A DNA stretch of 64,000 nucleotides from an uncultured Odoribacter sp. (GCA_900541415.1 UQJP01000021.1:12594-76593); one strand, 5' to 3'; shown: positions 46,135 through 55,585, counted from the stretch's first letter. Notes: generated by a model from the letters alone, not told the origin. A program made the numbers and translations.

Positions 46135-47028
46135 ATGAGAAAATTAAGTTTATTGTTGGTTTGCCTATTCGTTGCTTGCTTTACAACGATGGCAGCTAAG
46201 GAAAAAGGTGTGAAAGGCGTAAAGCATGTGGTTTTAATCGGTTTGGACGGCTGGGGGGCATACAGTGTGCCGAAAGCGGATATGCCCACCGTGAAAAGTT
46301 TGATGAAGGATGGAAGCTATACCTTAGAATCGCGTAGCATCCTGCCGTCTTCGAGTGCCTGTAACTGGGCCTCTATGATTATGGGGGCGGGGCCTGAGCT
46401 ACACGGTTTTACCACCTGGAGCAGTTCGAAACCCGACCTTCCTTCGCGGGAACTTACCCATTACGGGCTTTTCCCCACGGTGATCGGTTTGCTGCGCGAC
46501 CAGAAGCCGGATGCCGAGATCGGATATATCTATGAGTGGGGAGGAATGGCTCACCTGTGCGAAAAAGAAGCTATCAACCATTTCGTGCAGACCAAAGGTG
46601 CCGAAACTTCAAAGAATGCGGCTGATTATATCAAGGCTAAAAAACCGACCTTTACGATGGTTGCTTTTGACGAGCCGGACGGAACAGGCCATAAGATAGG
46701 ACACGATACGGATGAATATTATGCCAAACTGAAAGAAATGGACGGTTATATCGCCGAAATCGTAAATGCCGTGAAAGAAGCGGGAATTTATGATGAAACC
46801 ATTTTTATCCTGACGGCAGACCACGGCGGAGTGAACAAGGGACACGGCGGAAAGACCATGCAGGAAATGCAGATTCCGTTCATTGTATGCGGAAAGGGTG
46901 TGAAAGTCGGACATCAGGTCACTTCATCGGTGATGCAATATGATACAGCAGCTACGATTGCCTATATTTTCGGATTGAAACGCCCGCAGGTGTGGATTGC
47001 CCGCCCGGTGACAGAGGTCTTTAAATAA
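46135..47028 (+). CDS. Exported alkaline phosphatase-superfamily phosphodiesterase-like protein
   Basis: 297 residues with signal MRKLSLLLVCLFVACFTTMAAK. It has the metal-binding start VVLIGLDGWG, a nucleophile-type segment PSSSACNWASMIMG, DEPDGTGHKIGHD and TADHGGVNKGHG. All fit the nucleotide pyrophosphatase/phosphodiesterase branch of the alkaline phosphatase superfamily. It is the third phosphoester enzyme of this operon, counting both halves of the fusion. Substrate unknown. Confidence 0.88.
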   Translation: MRKLSLLLVCLFVACFTTMAAKEKGVKGVKHVVLIGLDGWGAYSVPKADMPTVKSLMKDGSYTLESRSILPSSSACNWASMIMGAGPELHGFTTWSSSKPDLPSRELTHYGLFPTVIGLLRDQKPDAEIGYIYEWGGMAHLCEKEAINHFVQTKGAETSKNAADYIKAKKPTFTMVAFDEPDGTGHKIGHDTDEYYAKLKEMDGYIAEIVNAVKEAGIYDETIFILTADHGGVNKGHGGKTMQEMQIPFIVCGKGVKVGHQVTSSVMQYDTAATIAYIFGLKRPQVWIARPVTEVFK

Positions 47029-47047
47029 TCGTACCGCAGTTCACGGC

Positions 47048-47470
47048 ATGAAGTTGATATTGGCGAAAATAGCGGTGGCTTTGGGCGTTGTGTTATTGCA
47101 ATGTTTGTTTGCAATAGGTGGGGTTTTCCTGGCGTTTAAAGCCTATGCCCTGAACGGCTCGCCTGTGATGTGGGGAATAGATTGGGGACTTACCGTCCGC
47201 TTTTATTTCACCGTTTTTGCTGCCGTATGTTTTGCCGCTAATATTTTGGTGTTGTTCAGTCCCCGTAAGCAGGTGAACAATGCCGGGAGTTTACTGTTGT
47301 TTACGGGCTTATTGCTGTTCCTGGCCGCTCCTGCGATGGTGTATCCATACCGGGTGGCGCTGGTTGCCGGAATTTCGCTGGTGGCCTATGTGAGCGGGCT
47401 CCGGCTGGTGATTAAAGAACGCGGGAAGATTCCGGGCAATGCCTGTGAATTACCTGAAAAGGAAAAATAG
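47048..47470 (+). CDS. Small four-helix membrane protein
   Basis: 140 residues with about four hydrophobic helices (residues ~5-30, ~50-70, ~80-100, ~102-122) and a short charged C-tail. Family not recognised. It lies 19 bases after the phosphodiesterase-like gene and before the operon terminator, so it is co-transcribed. Confidence 0.7.
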   Translation: MKLILAKIAVALGVVLLQCLFAIGGVFLAFKAYALNGSPVMWGIDWGLTVRFYFTVFAAVCFAANILVLFSPRKQVNNAGSLLLFTGLLLFLAAPAMVYPYRVALVAGISLVAYVSGLRLVIKERGKIPGNACELPEKEK

Positions 47471-47493
47471 CCGGAAGGCAAAGAGTGATAAAT

Positions 47494-47528
47494 AAAAGGT
47501 TGTTCCAAACGAGGACAACCTTTTTTTT
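47494..47528 (+). terminator. Terminator of the phosphoesterase/sulfatase operon
   Basis: AAAGGTTGT pairs with ACAACCTTT across the loop TCCAAACGAGG and is followed by a run of T. Confidence 0.88.
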
Positions 47529-48183
47529 GTGAGGAAAGTTTACAAAAAAATGAATAATAGAAATAATAAATAAAGTGGTAGAAACATAATTAATAAAAAT
47601 AAGAATATTATAAATGTATGATGAAAAGTAGTTAGTGTATTTTATGATGTTATTGTCTTTAAAAAGTAAGGGTTATAGATGTAGATTCTTAGAATAGGCT
47701 ATAAAAGTTTTTGTAAAATATTATTGTACAAACATCTAACGATTTATAGTCAATTTTTTATAAAAACTATATGATAGAGGATAAGTATTCAAGTAATAAA
47801 ATATAGATACATCAACGATCTTTACTATATGATAATAGATATATGTAGAAATATAAATAGATAATATTCTTGTTTATTGCAATTGTATGCTATTTATAGT
47901 GTTTTAAGTTGTTGATTAGTTTTTTTTTATTAATAAATATATGATTCATAATATAAATTAAATTGTTTATTATTTGTAAAAACAATAATTTATTTATGTT
48001 TTTGTGCTTGTAAAAGCAATTCTTTTCTTAGTTTTGTACTAACAAAACGCAAGGTTTATAATAAACGTTAAATAAAGTTGTTGCCTGTGTTAAAAATGGG
48101 TTGTGACATAACTTTGTATAGAGTTTTACGTAACTTAATTACAAATTTAGTTCATATCGACTTGCTGTTGAGGAGGAGATTTT
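47529..48183 (+). other. AT-rich leader region of the two-gene island
   Basis: About 650 bases, markedly A/T-rich compared with the rest of the window, with no open frame of note. Candidate -7 elements are TAGTTTTG (48029-48036, with CTTG 18 bases upstream) and TAACTTTG (48109-48116). A strong ribosome site AGGAGG (48171-48176) sits 7 bases before the first gene. Such a site is unusual in this window. Confidence 0.65.
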
Positions 48184-48738
48184 ATGGTAAAAGAAGAAAA
48201 TAATTTAGAGTCTGTACTATTAAAAGATTATGAGTCTTATATCGAAAGTCTCGCAAGAGAGGATAAGGATGAAGTATTTTTTAATTCAAGCGATAGTCAT
48301 GCACAAATTGTATTAAAACAAATTGTACAATCAGCAAAGAATGAATTAAAAATATATTGTGGGAATCTTTGCACAAGAGTTTCTAATGATATGCAATATA
48401 TTGATGCTTTAAAAGAATTTCTGGGTAGGAGAGAAACTAAAATTCAAGTTTTATTCGCTGATTTTAATGATGAATTTTATAGAAAACCTATTTATAAACT
48501 ATTTAGTGACTACAAAGAACAGGTGGAGTTAAAAAAGGTACTTTCTAATCATATTATAACTAAAGATGGTGTGCCTGTTCATTTTACAATAGGTGATTCA
48601 AAAATGTATAGACTTGAAACTGATATAGAGAATAAGAAAGCTATTGGTAACTTCAATGACGAAAGTTCGACTAGTGTTTTGTGTCAAGTTTTTAATCGGT
48701 ATTTTGAAGGCTATTCGGAAGAAGTGAATTATATCTAA
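48184..48738 (+). CDS. PLD-like soluble protein of the AT-rich island
   Basis: 184 residues, no signal peptide. Residues ~35-110 (VLKQIVQSAKNELKIYCGN; KIQVLFADFND) look like the alpha/beta start of a phospholipase D-like domain. Residues 133-160 (HFTIGDSKMYRLETD, then AIGNFND) resemble the PLD active-site strand, but the HxK dyad is not intact. It may therefore bind rather than cut. Low-GC codon use (AAA, TTA, ATA) contrasts with neighbours. It is coupled to the next gene by a 6-base gap. Confidence 0.6.
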   Translation: MVKEENNLESVLLKDYESYIESLAREDKDEVFFNSSDSHAQIVLKQIVQSAKNELKIYCGNLCTRVSNDMQYIDALKEFLGRRETKIQVLFADFNDEFYRKPIYKLFSDYKEQVELKKVLSNHIITKDGVPVHFTIGDSKMYRLETDIENKKAIGNFNDESSTSVLCQVFNRYFEGYSEEVNYI

Positions 48739-48744
48739 TATTTT

Positions 48745-49677
48745 ATGTTAAATAATATTTCTCATGCAGACTTTCTTAGTCTGTTTGCAGTTTCTGTTGC
48801 CTTTAATTTTGCATATATTATTAAAGATTCAGAACATAATAGAGGAGACGGCAATGAGAAGAAAGGTTTTTTTTGTTTTATTCGTGTGTGGCATAAATCT
48901 TTTATTCGGCAATTTGAAAAATGTTTAGGTCGACAAATAAGTAAATTGAGTGATACGGATCGATTGGTGGATTTTTTACTAGATGGTAAGAAAGAAAAGG
49001 AAGATAATTATTATTATAAATTAAATCAAAAGATTCATGAAACGCTGGATAAAATCTTGTTGATGAAACAGGAAATTAAAATGCGTACAACAAGAATACC
49101 GGAGCATAATCATATGTTTAGCATCTGTTTATTATTAGGATTATATGGTATTTTTATTTTATTTGTAGCACCTTTGCTCTTAAAAAATGATGATATTCTA
49201 GAAAATGTATTTTTCTTTAATACTAACATTATCTGTATCTTTTTTCTTTTACTGTGTATTATGTGGGATGATTTGCATCGTGTAAAAAGAGGTAGAAGAT
49301 TTCGATTAAAATATTTTAAATTATTACGTCCTAAACGTCGAACGGCTTTAGCGATATTTGCTGGATTATTTATCTATTTTGTTAGTTATGTTGCAAGTCG
49401 GTGTTATATAATGAAAATATCTGCGGATTTATTTGATGTAACGGTATATATTACAATTTTTATATGTTATTCTGCTTTTATTGTTTATATCGTTCGGGCT
49501 TTTCTATATGGATGGTATATAAGAGTTATGTTTAGATTGCGCTACTGGTATTTAATTCATAATCGAACACTAAAGCGCCATTTAAAAATGTTTAATGATG
49601 ATGCTAAAATAAAAGAACTTCGAAGACAGCGTTTATCGATGGGGGCTTTTAATTTTGATATTGATTCTAATATTTAA
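48745..49677 (+). CDS. Membrane protein of the AT-rich island
   Basis: 310 residues with a possible helix at 8-27 and clear transmembrane helices at ~124-146, 155-174, 200-220 and 232-256. Between them is a charged cytoplasmic stretch (~50-120) and a basic C-terminal tail. I do not recognise the family. Composition is as AT-rich as the upstream partner. Pairing with a soluble PLD-like protein suggests a sensor-effector unit, for example a membrane-acting defence system, but no homology supports that yet. Confidence 0.6.
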   Translation: MLNNISHADFLSLFAVSVAFNFAYIIKDSEHNRGDGNEKKGFFCFIRVWHKSFIRQFEKCLGRQISKLSDTDRLVDFLLDGKKEKEDNYYYKLNQKIHETLDKILLMKQEIKMRTTRIPEHNHMFSICLLLGLYGIFILFVAPLLLKNDDILENVFFFNTNIICIFFLLLCIMWDDLHRVKRGRRFRLKYFKLLRPKRRTALAIFAGLFIYFVSYVASRCYIMKISADLFDVTVYITIFICYSAFIVYIVRAFLYGWYIRVMFRLRYWYLIHNRTLKRHLKMFNDDAKIKELRRQRLSMGAFNFDIDSNI

Positions 49678-49865
49678 AGAAGAAAATTCTGTTTATTTTA
49701 TTCTGTTAATATTATTTTTAGGAGGTTGTTCTTTCCAAATTCTTTTAATTCAATAAAATTATAAAGAATTTGGATATAAATAGTATAAAAACTTGATGAT
49801 ATATACCTATAATTATATCAAACTAGATTTAAATAGTTGTGATTAATTCAATATAAGAATAAAAA

Positions 49866-49902
49866 ACGGGGAGAGCAGTTCATTTTGCTCTCCCCGGTTT
49901 TT
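49866..49902. terminator. Bidirectional terminator
   Basis: CGGGGAGAGCA and its complement TGCTCTCCCCG form an 11-bp hairpin flanked by A-run and T-run, serving both the island and the convergent lipoprotein gene. Confidence 0.88.
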
Positions 49903-49933
49903 ATATGGGGTGTCCGGGATGGGTTTCCCGGAA

Positions 49934-51394
49934 TTACATATCCGTGTTGCGTTTCGCCTGGACTTTTACGGGAGTGCTACGGGCGCATTTTTCGATGGTG
50001 TAGGGGGACACGTTCACTTTGCCGGAGATAAATTCCGGGACGTTATACGATTTCAGGCGCGGGGCGTTGACATCGAAGGTCTTTTGGGGCAGCAGGAAGG
50101 CTTTGTGCATCTTGCCTTCGGGGCTGACATAGGAAAAGTAGAGCTTTGTAAATAGCCCGCTGTTCCTGCGGCTGGTGAACATCACCCATTTCCCGTTGGA
50201 CGACCAGGAATGGTAGCTTTCCGAATCCTCGCTGTTGGCTTCGCCGGGGATTTCCTCTTTGGTTTGCAGGTCGATCATCCGGAGGTCGGCTTCCTTATGC
50301 CAAATGGGGAAACAACCGTAATCCAGATGGGTACACAGCAGGAAACGCCCGTCGGGGGAGATGCGTGGAAACACATTGCTGCCGCCCGGATTATAAACGG
50401 TGTCGATCTTGCCGTCGAATTGCATGGTGGCGGGATCGAAGCCGATGCTGCAAATGGTGTATTGCAGGTCTTTGAAATTATCGGGCGTGAAAGTGGAATC
50501 GGTGGTGCAGAAATAGAGCGTCCGCCCGTCCGGCGACCATGACGGATAGGTTTCGAATTTATCGGAGGCGCATAGCACACTGTCGACGATCACCCGGTTG
50601 TTTTCCACATCGTATAAGACGATGTCCGAAAATTCATCGTATACTTCGACTTGTTTTTCTTTTAAGGCATGGAAAAGTTGCCACGTTCTATTCGTGGAAT
50701 AAGCGATGAATTTTCCGGACGGATGCCAGGCCGGATAGGTGAAGGTGGTGGAAGTCAGGTCTGTCTTCGTATCGAGCAGGGTGAGCTTTCCGTCTTTGGC
50801 GAGTACCGTTCCTGCAATGTCGCCGCGCATGTGAAAGGAAAAGCGATCCGGACTGTAATTGGAAAACGCGTGGCAGTTCATGCAGTTTTTTTGCGTGAGG
50901 GTATTTTCCATGATCGGGCTTTCTTCAAAATTGGAAAGATTCCGTTGGTAGATACCCATGATGTACCAGCCGACGTAGCCCGGCTCGATCAGGCGGTAGG
51001 CGATGTAGGGATCGATTTCTTCCGCTACCCGTATTTCAATGGGGTTATACCTCAGCCACTGCTTTTTTACTTCTTTGGCGATTTCTATCCGTATGGGCTG
51101 TTTCTGCTCATAGGCTTTTTGCAGCAGAGCCTGCCAGCGTTTCATCGGCAGGTCGGTGAAATGTTTGCTGTAAAATGCAAATTGCTCTTCGTTGCCGAGC
51201 ATGAAGCGCACTTCGATTTGCTGGCAATAGTCGTCGACGTAGAAATTCAGGGGTGCGATATTTTTAGGGATGGTCACTCCGGCATAGTCCGGCACGATGG
51301 GCGGATCGATGCCTATATCTTCGTAAGAGGTGATGTTAGGCTTACAGCTGCCGAGCAGCAATAAGAGGATACAAGCGATATAATAGTTTTTCAT
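49934..51394 (-). CDS. TolB-like propeller lipoprotein with CxxCH motif
   Basis: 486 residues with a lipoprotein signal ending LLLLGSC. An N-terminal domain (~25-165) is followed by the heme-type motif CMNCH. The rest is a TolB/PD40-like beta-propeller (YPAWHPSGKFIAYS; YPSWSPDGRTLYFC; FPRISPDGRFLLC; YHSWSSNGKWVMF). The CxxCH could bind heme c, which would depend on CcsBA encoded earlier in the window. Function unknown. It lies 34 bases downstream of the membrane-protein gene on the same strand and is probably co-transcribed. Confidence 0.8.
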   Translation of the reverse strand: MKNYYIACILLLLLGSCKPNITSYEDIGIDPPIVPDYAGVTIPKNIAPLNFYVDDYCQQIEVRFMLGNEEQFAFYSKHFTDLPMKRWQALLQKAYEQKQPIRIEIAKEVKKQWLRYNPIEIRVAEEIDPYIAYRLIEPGYVGWYIMGIYQRNLSNFEESPIMENTLTQKNCMNCHAFSNYSPDRFSFHMRGDIAGTVLAKDGKLTLLDTKTDLTSTTFTYPAWHPSGKFIAYSTNRTWQLFHALKEKQVEVYDEFSDIVLYDVENNRVIVDSVLCASDKFETYPSWSPDGRTLYFCTTDSTFTPDNFKDLQYTICSIGFDPATMQFDGKIDTVYNPGGSNVFPRISPDGRFLLCTHLDYGCFPIWHKEADLRMIDLQTKEEIPGEANSEDSESYHSWSSNGKWVMFTSRRNSGLFTKLYFSYVSPEGKMHKAFLLPQKTFDVNAPRLKSYNVPEFISGKVNVSPYTIEKCARSTPVKVQAKRNTDM

Positions 51395-51428
51395 GATTAA
51401 TCGGTGTATTTGGATTTAACCTTCATTT

Positions 51429-53207
51429 TTAATAAAGAGCCGAAGTGCCGGAGTTAAAGTGGAAATAATACCAATAGGTGTTGTGGAACTTCGGAGCTAA
51501 CAATTTCGGGGTTTCCGGGGCTTCCAGTCCGTGGGTCTTGATGCCTTCGGAATAGGCCGTAAATCGGTCGCCGCATTCCTGGGTGATGTGGTATTTTTTA
51601 AACACATCCCGGTCGATCCCCTTTTGATAGACGATAATCAGGGCTTCTTCATATATTTTCGGCAACGCCATTTTGTTGCCGGGACGGAAATATTCACAAA
51701 AATCGGCATAGAAATTCTCGATCTTTTTCTCCAGCAATAAACTCGTCAGGAAGTAGTCTCTGAGGTTGGTGTTTGCCGGACGGTTTTGCGACATGAAGCT
51801 CAGGTCGAAAAACGGGCCGTATGTGCCGCAGATAAAATCGGTTTCCGCCGTGCGCGGACTGGAAACGGCCTTTGTCGGCAAGGTGCGCAGAGTTTTCCGG
51901 GCCCAGTCGGCATAATTCCAGGTTTGAACCAGCTGGTAGAGGAAAGGACGGGTGGCTTCGTATTTTTCCAGTTGAATCAATATTTCCACGATGCGTTTGG
52001 TCAGGTGGGGCGGGGTTGCATCCGCTTTACACACTGCCGCTTCGAATGCCCAGCGCAGGGCTTCGTTCATTTCCCCTAAGCGATAGAAAACTTCCGAGCC
52101 GTGAAGGTGGCTGAAATAGTTACCTTCCCAGGGATGCAGCAATCCGGCTACACCGATCTGCTGGTAGTTCAGAAGGCTGTCTGCCAACTGCCCCTTTTGA
52201 GCCAAAGCTATATTATAGAGGACGATAGCGGAATAGCGTTTGTTTTTGTAATCTTTGGCCACGTCCAGCACTTCGTCCCATTTTTCTTCGGTCACAGCAC
52301 GATACATGTGGAATTGCTGTTCCACATGGGGATAATAGCAGGTGGCTTTCAGCGCCCAGGCGGCAGCGACAATCACCAGCAGGTTGAAAACGGTGGTCGT
52401 GATTTTCCCGAACGATAAATTCCCGGTGTAATATTTTTGTACTCCCCAGCCTAAAAGCAGGAACACCGGAAGCCAAAGGAACATGATCGTCGGCAGGGCC
52501 GGATAGCTGCATTCGGAGAGTTTAGGAAACAAACCGTATAATTGGGATTGCGGGATCAGGGCGATCCGCCTGTACATTTGGGGCAGGGCGGGAACGATCA
52601 CCAGCCAGCTCAGCAGTCCCGCAACGGGAAGGCGTTTGGGGGCGAATGCCAGTTCATAGATCACGAATAAAACATAAAGCCAGATGAAAATGCCGCCTCC
52701 CAATAGCATCAGGAACAAAGGTGCGCCGACCAGGGATACCAGTAACCGGGTTTTGGGGCCCGCTATGCAGATGTATCCGTAGAAAATCGCCAGATAGGCT
52801 ATTACTTTAATGGTTTCGGAAAACAGGAACTCGTATTGCATCTGTAAGCCCAGCAAGGTGAGGGCGGGCAGATAAAGGATGCCTGCCGCTTTTGTGAGCA
52901 AACCGAGTTTGCGCGTGATGCGGGAGGTGAGAACGTAAGCGGTGATAAATGCCGCAGTCTGGCAAAGTGCCGCCAGCCAGGAATAATGGAAAAACTGGAC
53001 GATAAACCATCCGGCATAATCCGACAGGCCGCCGGGATGTTTCAGCTGTTCCAGGAAAAAGTCCGGAGTCATGAGGAATAAGGAAAATAATTCCTGATTC
53101 ATCAGGGTGTAGGGATACACGAAAAGCCAGAAACAAAATACGGCTACGGGAATCAGGTAAAACAAAATCCCGTTTGTTTTATAAGTGGAAAAAAAATTTG
53201 TACGCAT
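51429..53207 (-). CDS. DUF6057-like polytopic membrane protein
   Basis: 592 residues with about ten hydrophobic helices in the first ~320 residues. A soluble helical, TPR-like C-terminal half follows (KRYSAIVLYNIALAQKGQ; RLGEMNEALRWAFEAA). I recall such proteins next to PD40-type lipoproteins in Bacteroidales; function unknown. On the minus strand a -7 element TAAATTTG lies at 53230-53237 (read as CAAATTTA on the plus strand). Confidence 0.7.
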   Translation of the reverse strand: MRTNFFSTYKTNGILFYLIPVAVFCFWLFVYPYTLMNQELFSLFLMTPDFFLEQLKHPGGLSDYAGWFIVQFFHYSWLAALCQTAAFITAYVLTSRITRKLGLLTKAAGILYLPALTLLGLQMQYEFLFSETIKVIAYLAIFYGYICIAGPKTRLLVSLVGAPLFLMLLGGGIFIWLYVLFVIYELAFAPKRLPVAGLLSWLVIVPALPQMYRRIALIPQSQLYGLFPKLSECSYPALPTIMFLWLPVFLLLGWGVQKYYTGNLSFGKITTTVFNLLVIVAAAWALKATCYYPHVEQQFHMYRAVTEEKWDEVLDVAKDYKNKRYSAIVLYNIALAQKGQLADSLLNYQQIGVAGLLHPWEGNYFSHLHGSEVFYRLGEMNEALRWAFEAAVCKADATPPHLTKRIVEILIQLEKYEATRPFLYQLVQTWNYADWARKTLRTLPTKAVSSPRTAETDFICGTYGPFFDLSFMSQNRPANTNLRDYFLTSLLLEKKIENFYADFCEYFRPGNKMALPKIYEEALIIVYQKGIDRDVFKKYHITQECGDRFTAYSEGIKTHGLEAPETPKLLAPKFHNTYWYYFHFNSGTSALY

Positions 53208-53229
53208 GCAACGATAACATTTATTCTTG

Positions 53230-53261
53230 CAAATTTATATTTTTTTCTGATGAATGTCAAG
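53230..53261 (-). promoter_or_regulatory. Promoter of the minus-strand membrane/lipoprotein pair
   Basis: In plus-strand reading, CAAATTTA (53230-53237) is the complement of a perfect -7 element, and CAAG (53258-53261) is one mismatch from the -33 element at a 20-base spacing. Motif evidence only. Confidence 0.5.
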
Positions 53262-53313
53262 ATAATAAGATTCTTCGTGCCGAAGAAAAAACGGCTTGTT
53301 TTTTATGAACGTT

Positions 53314-53343
53314 TTTGATTGTGGAATATTTTTTATACTTTTG
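53314..53343 (+). promoter_or_regulatory. Promoter of the GH2 gene
   Basis: TTTG (53314-53317), an 18-base spacer and TACTTTTG (53336-53343) are a full match to the phylum consensus. Operator D follows after two bases. Confidence 0.75.
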
Positions 53344-53345
53344 AA

Positions 53346-53355
53346 CAATCGATTG
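53346..53355. promoter_or_regulatory. LacI-type operator, site D
   Basis: CAATCGATTG, perfect palindrome, followed by CG as at sites B and C, and located over the expected transcription start of the GH2 gene. Confidence 0.85.
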
Positions 53356-53422
53356 CGTGGACAACTTAGGTGGCGTTTCAAGTTGTAACGAGTTTATTAT
53401 TCACTTCAATAAAATTGCTTGT

Positions 53423-55441
53423 ATGAGAATTTTTTTTCTACCTTTTTTGCTTGTATTGTTGCTGGCCGGAGGGAGTGTTTTCGGACGGGAAACCGTGAGC
53501 CTGAATCAGGCGTGGCGTTTTACCCAGGGTTGGGAAGTGCGGTCTAATGTTTTTTCAGAGGTCACCTTACCCCATACGTGGAATACGGATGCCTTGTCGG
53601 GAAAAGCCGATTATTACCGGGGACTTGCGAATTATGAGAAAACAGTGGATATTCCCGCCGAGTGGCAGGGGAAACGGCTTTTTTTGCGTTTCAAGGGAGT
53701 AAACACCGTGGCGAATGTTTTTATTAACGGTAAACATACCGCAGAGCACCGGGGCGGTTATACGGCTTTCACCGTGGATATTACCGACCGGGTGAAATAT
53801 GGCGAAAAGAATAAGATCATGGTGCGGGTGAACAACGCTTTGCAGCTGGATATTATGCCGTTGCTGGGCGATTTCAATATGTATGGGGGTATTTACCGGG
53901 ATGTGGATTTGATTATTACCGATCCGGAGCATGTTTCGATGGAAGATTACGGCTCTAACGGAATTTACCTGAAACAGACGAATGTGAGCAAGGATGCTGC
54001 GCATGTGGATGCTAAAATCATGGTGAAGGGCACGGCAGGCAGTAAGCCGGTGGTGAGCCTGAAAATCATAGACGATAAAAAGAACGTGGTGGCCCGGCAG
54101 GAAGCCGTGGCTGAAATCGACGCACAGGGGAATGGCATGGTTGTGCTGCCGCTGGATGTGAAGAAACCGCGTTTGTGGAACGGAGTGAAAGACCCGTATC
54201 GTTACGATGTGGAAGTAGCGGTGTCGAAGGATGGAAAGGTAACCGATCTGGTGACGGATAAAATCGGTTTCCGTTATTTCCACGTAGACCCGGATCAGGG
54301 ATTTTTCCTGAATGGGGAGCATTTGCAGTTGAGAGGCGTTTGCCGCCATCAGGACCGGGCAGAGATCGGAAACGCTCTGGCCCCGCTGCATCACGACGAC
54401 GATATGCAGATTATGCGGGAGATGGGCGTGAATGCCGTTCGCCTGGCACATTACCCGCAGGATAAATATTTTTATGACCTGTGCGACCAATACGGATTGG
54501 TGGTTTGGGCGGAGATTCCGTTTATCGGTCCCGGCGGTTACCGGGATAAAGGGTTTGTAGACCAGCCTTCTTTCCGCGAAAACGGCAAGCAGCAGTTGAT
54601 CGAACTGATCCGTCAGAATTTCAATCACCCGTCTATTTGTTTCTGGGGGCTTTTCAATGAGCTGAAACAGGTGGGCGACGATCCCTGCGATTATATCCGG
54701 GAGCTGAACGTGCTGGCACATCAGGAAGACCCTACCCGTATCACTACGGCTGCCAGCAATCAGGGCGGCGAATTGAACGAGCTGACCGATGTGATTGCCT
54801 GGAACCAGTATTTCGGCTGGTATGGCGGTGATCCTTCTTCTATCGGGAAATGGGCGGATGCTACGCATAAGAAATACCCGAACCGGGGTATCGGTGTGAG
54901 CGAGTATGGCGCAGGCGCCAGCGTGAAACACCAGCAGGAGGAATTGAAGAAACCGGTGGCCAATAGCTATTGGCATCCTGAAAACTGGCAGGCTTATTTC
55001 CACGAAGAGCATTGGAAAGCAATCGACCAGCGTCCGTTTATCTGGGGAACTTTCGTGTGGAATATGTTCGATTTCGGAGCTGCTCACCGCACAGAGGGGG
55101 AAATTGCCGGAAAGAACGATAAAGGTTTGGTGACTTTCGACCGGAAGTTTAAAAAGGATGCGTTCTATTTTTATAAGGCGAACTGGAATAAGACCGAGCC
55201 GTTCGTGTATGTGGCCGACCGCCGTTTGACGCATCGTGAAAAGCCGGAACAGACCGTGAAAATATATTCCAATTGCAATGAAGTGGAATTGTTTGTGAAC
55301 GGGAAGTCGCAGGGCAAACGCAGCGGGGAATATGGCATGTTCGTGTGGGAGAAAGTGAATCTGGAAAAAGGAAAGAATGTGTTTACCGCTAAGGTGGCGA
55401 AACCCCGTTTGACCGACGAGGTGGAAGTGTATCTGGATTGA
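53423..55441 (+). CDS. GH2 beta-glycosidase (galactosidase/glucuronidase type)
   Basis: 672 residues. The ATG at 53423 gives a signal peptide (MRIFFLPFLLVLLLAGGSVFG); the frame upstream to 53357 covers the operator leader. Domain order: sugar-binding jelly roll (~30-180), immunoglobulin-like (~185-300), TIM barrel (~300-600). The acid/base is Glu413 in WGLFNELKQ and the nucleophile Glu494 in GVSEYGAG. Within this regulon, removal of beta-glucuronate or of beta-galactose is plausible; specificity is undecided. Single-gene unit with its own operator and terminator. Confidence 0.9.
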   Translation: MRIFFLPFLLVLLLAGGSVFGRETVSLNQAWRFTQGWEVRSNVFSEVTLPHTWNTDALSGKADYYRGLANYEKTVDIPAEWQGKRLFLRFKGVNTVANVFINGKHTAEHRGGYTAFTVDITDRVKYGEKNKIMVRVNNALQLDIMPLLGDFNMYGGIYRDVDLIITDPEHVSMEDYGSNGIYLKQTNVSKDAAHVDAKIMVKGTAGSKPVVSLKIIDDKKNVVARQEAVAEIDAQGNGMVVLPLDVKKPRLWNGVKDPYRYDVEVAVSKDGKVTDLVTDKIGFRYFHVDPDQGFFLNGEHLQLRGVCRHQDRAEIGNALAPLHHDDDMQIMREMGVNAVRLAHYPQDKYFYDLCDQYGLVVWAEIPFIGPGGYRDKGFVDQPSFRENGKQQLIELIRQNFNHPSICFWGLFNELKQVGDDPCDYIRELNVLAHQEDPTRITTAASNQGGELNELTDVIAWNQYFGWYGGDPSSIGKWADATHKKYPNRGIGVSEYGAGASVKHQQEELKKPVANSYWHPENWQAYFHEEHWKAIDQRPFIWGTFVWNMFDFGAAHRTEGEIAGKNDKGLVTFDRKFKKDAFYFYKANWNKTEPFVYVADRRLTHREKPEQTVKIYSNCNEVELFVNGKSQGKRSGEYGMFVWEKVNLEKGKNVFTAKVAKPRLTDEVEVYLD

Positions 55442-55497
55442 CCGGAAGAATAGGCGGTCTGTGGACTGCTTATGTTGTTATATTAAATTTGTGTAAA

Positions 55498-55537
55498 AAA
55501 TCCCGGATGGCCGTAAGCGGCGGTCCGGGATTTTTTT
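55498..55537 (+). terminator. Terminator of the GH2 gene
   Basis: AAATCCCGGA (55498-55507) pairs with TCCGGGATTT (55524-55533), with a small inner stem CCG/CGG, followed by a T-run. Confidence 0.88.
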
Positions 55538-55585
55538 GTGGAATCGTGTCGTTGTTTTTCGGGCAGGATTGCCGGGCAAGCCCGG

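Noticed and set aside
49720..49765. Tiny frame behind an AGGAGG after the AT-rich island
   Set aside because: Only about 13 codons from a TTG start, no supporting features.
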